Source of the DNA: Owenia fusiformis
Lineage: Eukaryota; Annelida; Polychaeta; Sabellida; Oweniidae
Length of the DNA stretch: 64,000 nucleotides
NCBI GenBank assembly: GCA_903813345.2
Contig: CAIIXF020000007.1
Location: 30,600,698 to 30,664,697, forward strand
Reading direction: 5' to 3'
In this document: positions 1-10,349 of the stretch, in pieces
How the letters are laid out: every line of letters starts with the position of its first letter
How positions within the stretch are numbered: the first letter of the stretch is position 1
Made by a program: the position numbers and the translations under genes
Notes under the pieces: model-generated
Told to the model about the DNA's origin: nothing
The model's input: the letters and a program-made list of their open reading frames with translations, nothing else
The model's database searches: none

Positions 1-1164
1 CTACCCGGTGGAATTAAGCGGAGAATCTTCAGTGAAACTACAAACTGGTATGTTCCCCTGATTGTGGACTTGGTAGCTCGTATGTGTGACGGTGAGACAA
101 CGCAAATTTGACAAAATTAAGTGGGAGGAAAATTTGAAAATTTAGCGCAATGGATGACTTCCGTATAAGTTTCTGTTTAATATTAATATTTTATTAATAG
201 TTTTTTGTTTTATATTATTCAATATAAGGCCATGAAAAAAGCATAAAGTCTGGCATAAAGTTAGAAGTCTATGGTTACTGATATAAAGTGATAAAAGTTT
301 TAGACACAGTAACTGATCAGGGGCGGATCCAGGAACCAACAAGGGGGGGGGGCCCAAATTTCAGGTCAAAGAAAAAACGTCCGCGCTTGCGCGGAAAAAA
401 ATTTTGGGCCCCTAAAATCCAAAAGTGGGCCCAAATTTTGAAATTTTGAGGCCCATTTTCTTCAAAATTTGGCCTGAAATTAACAAATAAGGCCTTAAAA
501 GGCCCAGTAATGACCAAAAAGGCCCACTTTTTGGGGTCTGAAGGCCTTGTTTGGCCCAAAAATTTTTTTGGGCCCAATTTTTTTTTTCTGGGCCCACCCA
601 AGGGGGGGGGGCCCGGGCCCCTGGGCCCCCCCCCCTAATCCGCCAGTGCTGATAGATGTCACTACAGGTTTGAACATTGTACCTTTTGATTATTTTGCGA
701 ACGCAGTTGATATTTCATCGACGTTCGATTATTTACTGCAAACCGGATGTATGTACACTTTCCAGATTTTTTTCTAAATATTCCTATTTTATTCCTTAAT
801 TCAATACTGAATCATTCTAGGTGTTTAATCATGGAATAAAGTTTGATATTTTGATTGGTCAAAAGTACATACGTTTCAAATTATATATATTTCATTAGCA
901 GAGTCACTTTGATTTTTCACATTTTTTCATTTCTTCAAATTGAAATTCAATTGTTTCAAATGATTGTGCAATCATAATCATCAATTAAATATCAATAGTT
1001 AAATATGATAAGCATCCTTCGATTTCACCACCACTGTATCATATGTTATGTGTCTTTCAAACCCAAACCAACGGAGACTGATAGATTTAGTAAAAGAAAA
1101 AATTGAAGGAGTAGGGAGAATAAAGTATCTACTTTACCGGGATTTCTATTTTCTAGTCTAAAAA
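1..1164. other. 5' flank of ANKZF1, no gene recognised
   Basis: No coding exon was recognised here. The stretch holds a G/C-homopolymer-ended hAT-like MITE (318-648) and otherwise AT-rich sequence. An AG acceptor-like site (TTTCTAG, ending 1156) lies nine bases before the ANKZF1 start codon, so a 5'-untranslated exon further upstream is possible. Short open frames around the MITE are low-complexity translations of its G and C runs. Confidence 0.5.
318..648. mobile_element. hAT-like MITE with CAGGGGCGGATCC ends
   Basis: The left end reads CAGGGGCGGATCCAGG and the right end is its approximate inverse (CCTAATCCGCCAGTG), with runs of G and C just inside each end. Ends of the type CAGNGGCGGATCC followed by a G run are typical of non-autonomous hAT elements in marine invertebrates. 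CTGAT flanks both ends (313-317 and 649-653), but a full 8-bp target duplication is not seen. No transposase frame is present. Confidence 0.6.
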
Positions 1165-4100
1165 ATGGCCAAGATACAACACCCAGAGGTGCAACATCTC
1201 TTTAAGGAGTCACTTAACAATGTTGGAACACCAGAGAAATCTAAAATTGCCACTAGGGTAGTTCAATCTCTTTCACTATTTGATACAAACCAAATCGACA
1301 ACATACTTGAAGGGATTCAAGCAGATTCCGTGAAGGCTGGCGAGACAAACAAGTATGATGATGAAAAAGAAATAATTATGGATGATTTTAAAGGTTTGTG
1401 CAGTCTGGGATGAATATGTTTCCAGAAGCCTGGGTCCAGAAGTCTGTTTTTGTAAGATACAGTGCTTGCGTGAACAAGCTGAACTAATGTACATGTACTC
1501 ATACAAGCGTTGTACAGTATACAATTGTTGACCTCTCCAGAGGTCAACCGGCAAAATTGTATGATTTTGACGGTTGACCGAATGGAGAGGTCTACAATTG
1601 TTTTGTTAGTCAGAAGAAACTAATAATACACATATAGACGACGTCGTCAATCATGGCTTCATTTCACAACCTTTTCTCCGAACCACGCCAGCAATAATTT
1701 TTTAAGAAAATCTGAAGACAGTGGTCGTTTAGCGTACTCACTAGTAAATGAATGTTAATTTTTCGTTTCTTTTTGTATTTTTGTTATACTTGTCGTCTAG
1801 CAAAGTCAAAATATCACTTTCATCAACGTTTACGAAATGTCCGTCTACCATGTTTTTTTCTGTAAACATTATGACGTCATATTCCCCATAATTCACAAGT
1901 GTAGTACAGTAACATAAGCGGTCAATAATATGATATCCCATGATGCACAGGTGAGGTACAGGCAAAAATGTTGACCGCTAATTGACCAATCAGATGCGAG
2001 TATTTACACTGAGGTACTAACAATAAGGGTTACTGTACATGTACACTTTAACATAAGTACTTTTCAGTTTCTGTCAAGTGCCTTTTTATAGTTTAATATA
2101 AATATTTATACTGTATTATCACAGATTTACAGGATGTGATGCCACTTGTATAAAATGTAACATTAACGAAAAAACAAGCATATTTTATGACTCGAAATAC
2201 TGAATGTATATTTGTACTACATGATCATATATTCCATTTGAAATAGAAGGTGAAATGGTCTATGCAGTATCTGACAAGATGAGCTGCTCAATGTGTGCTG
2301 TCAATTTTGATACAAGGGAGGAACAAGTGAACCATTATAAGTCTGACTGGCATAGGTTTAATCTAAAACAGAGGATAAAGGGTCTAGTCTCTGTTAGCGA
2401 GGAGATGTTTGAAAACATTGCAGGTTTGTACTAAAATACTAATTTTAATGGTCTATTTTTGATCTTGATGTAGTATGATGTCTATCATGGTCTTTTTTTA
2501 ATTAATCGATGGTATTAAAGATCCCAATTAATGGTCTAATGTACCACTAAGCAGTGACCCTCAATGACCCTCTTTAAAGATATTTATCCCATCAAACGAA
2601 GTTCGGAGGGATATAGGGAACACCTCCATCCATCTGTCCATCCGTACGTACGTTTGCGGGGCAATATTTTATACACATATACCCTATGGGGGTAGAAGTT
2701 CGGCATTAAAATGGCCGCCATTTTAATGCCTATTTTACAGTAGTTTAGGTGCAATATGTAAACCTGAAATAGCAATATTTTAACGTATTTTACTATAACT
2801 CGAAAAGTAGTGGAGCAATTTTGTTCATATTTGGTATGTGAATACTATAAGCATGGCACACTGTCTAATGACACTTTTGGTAGAAGGTGGCTATTTTGAA
2901 AAATGGCTGCCATTTTTTGCTATATTCCTTGTTTGTAAAAATGCCAGCCATGGCTGTTCGATGGGATTTGCTACGCTTCGGCGTTGCTGTTGTCTAGTTT
3001 TTAATTTCTCTGTCCTATTCTATGCATTGTTCTCCAGGAGATGTGTCCAGTATATCAGGGAGTGATAGTGAATCTGACAGTGAAGATGATTCCACAAGTA
3101 TGCCTCCTTTGATATTACCCCAAGATACCTCAAAATACCTCCCAGCTGATGAGGCACTCTGTACCAGACATCCGAAAGTATTCCTCAGAAATCAAGAGGG
3201 AGAACTTATGTCTGTATACAGATGCATTGTTCATGGAAAAAAGGTGAGATGATAAAGATTTTTGGACTCATTGGAAGGAATACCTGTTTATGCATCAGTT
3301 CAAGTTTAATTTTTAACTTTTGCAAAGTTATTTCTCTTGCATTGCATCGGATATTCAATAATTAAAAGTGAAGATATAAACTGTATCCTACTTATATTTC
3401 TTTTCATACACATTTGATTATTATATACTGTACTATTTGATATAGTGGTGTCGTTTAAACAATAAATTGTACAGATAATCCCTTGATTTAGAAAAATGAT
3501 GTGGAAGGCATTTTGATATTTTGTCACAAAATCAAGTTTCTTAAGCTTCAAGCCATGTTCATTCATATGGTATACATATGTATGTTGCTTATAAGGATGC
3601 CCCAGAGACCCAAGAAGACTTACTTGAAAGGGTCAAACAACTTCCTAGGCAAACCAGATGGGCTGTGTTCATGGCAGGTGGGGGACATTTTGCAGGAGCT
3701 ATATTCAACAAGTAAGTTTAGACATAACAGGAAAAACTGTTGAACAATTTGGGATCACATCAGTGTTGTCCCTTTACATACTAAATTACATTTAAACATT
3801 AATCACTTGTATTATGGGCATTTTAGAACATGTATTTTTAGGCTCCAGAATATTAGAAATAATTATAATCACAATTTTACACTCAAAATTCTTTTACTGT
3901 ATACTGTGTTCCTTCTTCAGAGGTGACGTTATTGTACACAAGACATTCCACCGCTACGTTGTCAGGGCTAAGCGTGGTACAGCACAATCAGCAAGGGACT
4001 CCACAGGCTCAGCGCCCAAGTCTTCAGGGGCATCTTTGAGAAGATACAATGAGAATGCTTTGAAAGAGGTGAAAGATATATGAATAATGTTGAAATAGTT

Positions 4101-7100
4101 AAACTTGAGCTATATGCTGCATTTTGTACTCAATTTCGAACAATATCAAACGGATGAAAGGAGTATGTCATATATATCAGCTGCCATATTTATGTAAATA
4201 ATAGAGATTATCCTATATGAGGTTCAGGATATTGGGATTATCCAGAGGCCAATATAATATATCTGCCCGAGGGCCGTAGGATGATCTGTTTATCCCATAC
4301 CAATCACATTGTTCAATTGTTGCAACCAATCGTGGAATTATTTTAAACTATTCATGTCCAGTTTTTTATTCTTGTCCGTAGCCGGATTTTCCTGTTCAAA
4401 TATTTGATTATTAACGGGGCATACTGCTCCTTCCCTTCCTTAAAGCATCAAACAGATCGCGATTGTTTGCGTTTTTCTCCATTGTCGTTTACAGTATGCG
4501 AACGTTACAAAAAAGAACCAATACAGGAACAGCGATTATGACGTAGCGGGCAGATATACTATATCTGCCCGCTCGGAGCGGGACGTAAAGCTATATCTGC
4601 CCGCTGATGAAAATATAAGCTTTTACAAACCGGCTTTATGTACCCGTAACACGTCTAAGTATGGGATAAATGTGTATATATACTTTGGTTGTAGGAGATC
4701 CTCCAATTAATCGAAAGCTGGAAGGCTGAAATAGAGAGATGTGACTTCATATTCCTCAGGGCTCCTAGCTGGAATAAGGCATTCTTCTTTGGAGGCAAAC
4801 AGCCACCCCTTGATAAATCTGACAGTAGACTGAAAATGATACCATTTCCAACCAGGAGAGCCACTTTTAGCGAGTTAAAGAGAGTGCACTCAGTTTTGTC
4901 TTCAGTTGAGATTTATGGTATGCACATTTTAAGTTGATTCCTTGAGCTACCATGATTTGAGTGATTAACTAAATTAGGGATTCACGCCTTTGATTGATTA
5001 ACTTATTTAAAAATGATTGTGGAGCAATTATGACCATTTGATATCAAAATCATTCAAACTGATTTTCCAGGGAAAGACACAACTGTATCTGATCTACTAC
5101 CAAGTAAACTTAAACCCCAAGTCCAACCAAGGGCAGCCACAGTACCACACGAATCAGAAAATACCACCCATGCACCTGATAAATCTATAGACCCTTCAAG
5201 TAGTGACGAAGAAGGTGATACAGCATTGGTGATGCATATGGAGGAGATATCCACGCTAGAAAGTCTTCAAGAATATTCTGGGACAAGACCCCCAAGAAGA
5301 CGTAAGAAAAAGAAACCAAAATCTGACAAGCATACAGTAGATGATAATGGTACAAAAGAGATGACTGCTCCAGAGAAAGAAAACGATGATGAACAGGCAC
5401 AACCTGCTTTAAGTAAGTCTACAATACTAATTAGATATTAGAGAATTTTGAGGTTCTTTGAATAATTCTAAAGATATCAGAAGAAATCATACATACTAAA
5501 TTGATACAGGGTTTATTAAGATGAAAGACAGTGGGATGAGAATCACTATCACTGAAGAGAGTTGTTCTTTATAAAGAAGTGTTCCATCAGGCAGGTCTTA
5601 TTTTATTATTGAATAGAACGCACCAAATATGAAATCCTATCAAATATGAAGCTTTATATGTAAAACATACTTTTGTAGGTGATGCACAAAGAAAAGTGCA
5701 GAACCAGATTTTCACAGCATGTAAAATGGGAGATAGAATTGAATTGGAACATCTGTTGGGTCATGGTGCTGCTGTAGAAATCAACCCAGATGTGTCCAGT
5801 CAGATCTCAGTAGATGTGCATAGTCTACTGAATGTCACACTAGGAGAACAGTGCAATACATTTCTACATATTGTAGCAAAATCAGGTCATAAAGATTGTG
5901 TGGAGCTCTTAATGGAGCTTGGTTGTGATCCATCTGTTAGGTAATCAGTTTTCTTTCAGAAGAATGGTTCTAAAGTTACTTCATTCAGTAGAGGTGTCAC
6001 GGATACCCGATTTTGTTCCTATCCGCGGAATTATGCCCTCGGAACGGAACATGGAACAAAAATTAAGAATTTCTATTCGGTTCCGGAACAAGAACATTTT
6101 ACCCTTTCACAACTTCTGGCCCTTTAATCTCCACAAAACAGCATTTTTCTTTCAATATTTTGTACCAAAAGAGGTTCATTCTTTTTACTCCTTCTCTTTG
6201 AAGAGCTTTTTGCTACCAAATAGACCTAGATGATCAAATTATTTTAATCTAATACACGCAGTCACTCTGTTCCGAACCGTTCCGAAATTGTTCAGCTCCT
6301 AAGCAAAATGTTCTGAACCGAATCATTCCGATTTTTTTGTTTCATGACATCTCTATCATTCAGTAGTTTTCAAAGTAACGTATTCAAGTGCTAATCAGCA
6401 CAAGAGTATTATAAGCATTTTAGAAGTGGTGAATGGAGCTCTCATTTTTCAAGTTGGTTGGTATTGTTTTTAGGAGTTTTTTGCTATACATGTATTTTAC
6501 AAAAGTTATGTTCCATGCACAACTTATGCAAATTAGGAAATATAATAAAAAACAACTGGAATTGTGTTTCCAGGAACAAAAAGGGTCAAGTTCCATATAT
6601 GCTAGCGTTTGACAAAGGAACAAGGAATGAGTTTAGGAAGTTTATGGCAAAGTTTCCAGATAAATATGACTATCACATGTCACAGGTAAGATAGGTTTTT
6701 GCTTCATATTTTATGGTTCAAAAAGTGGTGACACATTGTTACATCCACCTTTTATTTGTGCCTGCCATTTTAAGCTGAGCAGTTGGCATCTGTATCAGAT
6801 TGTTATACCATTTGCAATAGTTTACCATGTGGTCATATTTTATCATGTCGATGCCTTGTATATTAAATGTAGTTATGCACTGTATAAGCCGTGTCTTAGG
6901 GCTGTGTCCTTATGATACACAGAAAGTGACCAATTATCGATAGTGTATTCTAATTCAGCTAATACAAAGGTCATCTTGGGATCTGCCAAATTTGTTCATT
7001 GGCAAAAGTGTGGAGATATATTGTCAGCTGTTCCTTGTATTAGAGTATTTATTAGATAGAATGTGTTGTAGTGACAAGAATGTGTTCAATGTGGTGACAT

Positions 7101-8667
7101 TCTGCCATTTGTCACCTCATGTTAAAACATGTGGCTCCATGATTAAAGTATTTTTGATTGGATGCTGTTTAGTATTTTCTGTGTAGATTCCAGCCCCTCT
7201 CACTGAAGAGATGGAACTGGAGAAAAAGAAAAGAGACAATGAGAAGAAGAAAGCCCAGAAGAAAGCAAAGAAAGAACGCTTAAAGGTGAGTCTTATTCTA
7301 TATTGCCTTTGTTCTATAAGTGAATATTGCTCAGTATTTCATGTTTCAATCAAGGTTTAACTATATCGCGTAACTATACTCAAAAAATGATAATGCATTC
7401 CCAGCTATGAGCGAATGTCTCTTGAAATTTACTCATCAAGCTATCATATAGTGCATATTCCCCATGATAATGAAACAATCTGTAAATGTCTAATTGCAGG
7501 ACATCAAGGCAGAAGAGGCAGTCAAAAGAGCAGAAGAGGCAGAATGTAACAGGTTCCTCCGACTCACTGATAGAGAAAAGGTACAATTTAGATACAGTAA
7601 AACTGAAAGAACTCATATATTCCAACATTTTTGTCTTATTGCCCATTATCATGTATACTGAGCTTCTGTAAGTGAAACACCTCTTACATGAGTAAAACAC
7701 TATGTAAAGTTTCACAGGTTGATCACTTTTGTAGTATTACCTCTCTAATTGGTAGAGTGAAGCAATTGGCGGGCATTTGGCATCCCACACAATTTTTGTT
7801 TTCCAATAGAATATCATAATCCAAATGCAAACTTCAAAATCTTTAATGTTCATTTTTGTGTTGCTTGCACCACCTTTTTCAGTCGACATTCAACCTACCA
7901 TTCTAACCCTCACCTAAATCCAAAATCTTGATCCATCTCTCTCTGTATTATGTATTCATGTAACAGGTTAAATTGATCCATAGTTCGAGTACAATCCATC
8001 GTTTGTATCTTTTTTCCATTCCCCATGCTTCTTAATAGTAAATTGACTGCTGATGAGTTCGAATACTTCAAGTTGACCCTGAATATTGCATTGGTTGTAT
8101 TTCAGAGAGCCCTAGCTGCAGAGAGGAGGTTCACAAACCAAGTGGTGCAGGATGGGGGAGCGAAGCCAGTGTTGAGGTATATTGAAGAAAAAAATATATG
8201 TGAAATATAAGAAAACAAACACAGCAAATATAGAATGTAATGTAATTTCAATATGCCTCATAGATATAAAGTCACTCAAAAGTGAATTGAAGAACCATTG
8301 ATAGAGGTTCAAATAAAGAATATTTTAAGCCCTTTAACTGTATTAATTAGTCTTTTAACTGTTGTTTATACTTAATAAAACAGTGCATGAGAGTATTATT
8401 CATGTAATTTTGCCAATGCCATCCTCCATTCTCAGGGTGTATTGTTCTTCATTTGGAAGACGTCATTGCCATTCAAATTGTCAAAAGAAGCAATCTTTAT
8501 AGCCTATTCTTTTAATCCCTGATTAATTTTGTGTTTTTTCAATGCATTTCAGTCGGTGTTGGCAGTGTGGTTTGGACATAACAGGGAAAATACCATTTGA
8601 ATATTCAGACTACAAGTTTTGCACGACTAAATGTTTAAAAGAACATAGACTTTCCGATAAATCCTGA
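1165..8667 (+). CDS. ANKZF1: ANKZF1/Vms1 peptidyl-tRNA endonuclease, 13 exons, 726 aa
   Basis: Exons: 1165-1393, 2247-2423, 3038-3243, 3596-3711, 3921-4068, 4695-4917, 5071-5412, 5679-5940, 6574-6685, 7187-7285, 7500-7580, 8106-8176, 8553-8667. All junctions are GT-AG and all phases fit, giving 726 codons, the length I recall for human ANKZF1. Domains in order: a C2H2 zinc finger (C90, C93, H106, H112); a VLRF1 release-factor-like domain, about 205-370, with the RGTAQS loop whose Q265 matches the catalytic glutamine of yeast Vms1; an acidic and lysine-rich linker; ankyrin repeats, about 485-605; a charged coiled coil; a p97/VCP-interacting motif [11 protein letters not shown] (663-673, pattern R-x5-AA-x2-R) split by the exon 11/12 junction; and a C-terminal treble-clef VATC domain (CWQC, then CTTKC). 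The family cleaves peptidyl-tRNA on stalled 60S ribosomes in cytosolic and mitochondrial quality control. A polyadenylation signal lies at 9012-9017. Confidence 0.97.
1517..2030. mobile_element. CAATTGT-family non-autonomous element in ANKZF1 intron 1
   Basis: A segment beginning ACAATTGTTGACCTCTCC is followed by its imperfect inverse ending GAGAGGTCTACAATTGT (about 1585-1602), then a longer tail running to a block with TTGACCGCTAATTGACC near 1970-1990. The inverted module and the tail both recur at 34810-35430 in the transporter gene, so this is a dispersed family. The copy here lacks most of the spacer between the inverted arms. There is no coding capacity. Confidence 0.6.
4186..4640. repeat. 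Palindrome-rich repeat in ANKZF1 intron 5
   Basis: Bases 4187-4236 match, on the opposite strand, the sequence that flanks the 3,071-bp transposon at 32985-36055 (see findings). Further right, TATCTGCCCG motifs occur in both orientations (about 4260 and 4551-4607), together with the palindromic core CCCGCTCGGAGCGGG. This looks like a decayed MITE. No coding signal is present. Confidence 0.45.
5989..6355. mobile_element. hAT-like MITE with perfect 8-bp target duplication, ANKZF1 intron 8
   Basis: The element begins TAGAGGTGTC and ends GACATCTCTA, which are near-inverse termini. It is flanked by identical 8-bp copies of TCATTCAG (5981-5988 and 6356-6363). Internally, motifs of the form GGAACGGAAC and TTCCGAACCG recur in both orientations, a subterminal-repeat layout. 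An 8-bp duplication and TAGAG-type ends are hAT hallmarks. It is non-coding and lies inside an intron that still splices in frame. Confidence 0.75.
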
Positions 8668-10349
8668 CAACAAACAAACAGAAAGTATATTTTGTTTCTA
8701 GTCCTATTATGTTGTTCAATGATTGTTCATGTCCAAATACAGTAAAAGGTGTGTTTATTGAACAGTGGCAATCTGAAATGATCCTGATCAAAGTGAATTA
8801 ATATAATTAATCAAGAATGAAAGATGATAGTAAATAAAATATGATTTTCAGACAAGCAAATCAGTTTGACAAGGGTTAATACCTTGAAACATGTACTTGT
8901 ATTACACCAACAGTGAAATATAAAAGGGCCAATTTGTGTGTAAATATTACATACATTCGTAATCTGGTATAGGGTAGAATTCAAATCAGTAATTATTAGT
9001 TTATATAATACAATAAATTGCAAGATATGATAATATTTGCATTTTGTTTTTATGTCACCACCATAAAGTATTCACATATTGTTATGGTCTCCATTTTTTG
9101 TGACGGCGGTTGGCAATCAGCAATCGGTGTCTGTAACAATTTTTTACAACTTCCAATAACTTGACAAATACAGTTTAGACTGACTTCAGATTTTTTTCAA
9201 AATCATCTACAAGTTTTCAGAAGTTCAAATCTGACTAGAATTAAGATTTGACCTTCAATGACCTTTCAAGGTCAAAAAAGGTATTTTCAACTTGCTTCAA
9301 ATTGACCATATTTTTTTTTCAAAATCATCTTCAAGTTTTCAGAAGTTCAAATCTGACTCTAGAATAAAGATTTGACCTTTTCAATGCCAAAAAAGGTATT
9401 TTTTCAAAAGTTCAAATCTGAATATAGCTTTGACCTTTAATGACATTTTTAAGGTCAAAAAAGATTTGACCTTCGATGACCTTCTCAAGGTCGAAAAGGT
9501 ATTTTTTCAACTTGCTTCAAATTGACTAATTTTTTCAAAATCATCTTCAAGTTCTCAGAATTTCAAATCTGACTTTAGATTTGAGATTTCACCTTCAATT
9601 CTCAGGATAAAAAAATCGTTTCAAATTGACCATTTTTCAAAATCATCTACAGAGTTCTCAGAAATTCAAATCTGACTTAAGTTTGAACTAATAATAATTC
9701 TGAGCAAATAGGTGCTGACATTTTGTCATGTGAATGCCTTGTTTGTTTTATCAGGGCCTCTTGTTTGGAAAATATTTTCTTAACGTTTCCAAGCAAATCG
9801 TTTATAATCAGGGATACATCTTGCTATGAAAATGTAAAATGTAGCATTGATTAGTTTTTTGCATGTAATATTATTTTGACATGGCTATTTTGGATTTTTT
9901 CGTCATGAAGTCTATGCATTTTCAGACTTAATTTTCGGCAAGCTTAGTAAATATTGAGATGGCCATTGGTTCATTCAGGCCAGGTCGTTTTTAGTTGTAT
10001 CAGTACCCCAAGAACAACTCCTCATGAAGAAAAATTATTATTACTTACACTACTTTTACAAATGATCCGGGCAAATTCTGCATGGCCATTTTGGATTTTC
10101 CATCCTGATCTAGTTTGTCTGTAAAATCACAACACATTCGAAATTTCTAACTCCATTCAATAATTTATTATCATGTCTTACTAACTATCTAGGTAATGGC
10201 TGTTGTAAATATTATGTCTTGTAACTCTCAACAAAGAGCGGTACAAAAAAGCTAGCCATAGATAGATAATATAGAATAAATGCAGATAATAGTACAATTC
10301 TGATTATCATAAATAATGAAGGTGTAGTGGCTTTTTATCGACTCAAGAA
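8668..10349. other. ANKZF1 3' region and repeat-filled intergenic space
   Basis: The first 350 bases are the likely ANKZF1 3' untranslated region, with AATAAA at 9012-9017. From about 9040 to 9720 lies a tandem-repeat element (separate entry). From 9720 to 10349 the sequence is AT-rich and nothing was recognised. The two flanking genes converge: ANKZF1 ends at 8667 and the protease stop is at 10350 on the opposite strand. Confidence 0.6.
9040..9720. repeat. TGTCACCACC-type element with ~115-bp internal repeats
   Basis: The left end carries TATGTCACCACC and the phrase TGTTATGGTCTCCATTTTTT. It is followed by about five degenerate units of roughly 115 bp, each with TTCAAAATCATCT, CAGAAGTTCAAATCTGACT and AAGGTCAAAAAAGGTATT. 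The same arrangement recurs at 56876-57470, and the mirror-image end at 39246-39356. This is a dispersed non-coding family; the right end of this copy is not clear. Confidence 0.6.

Noticed and set aside
317-777. Overlapping Pro/Gly/Lys-rich frames
   Set aside because: They come from the G- and C-run ends and T-rich interior of the hAT-like MITE.
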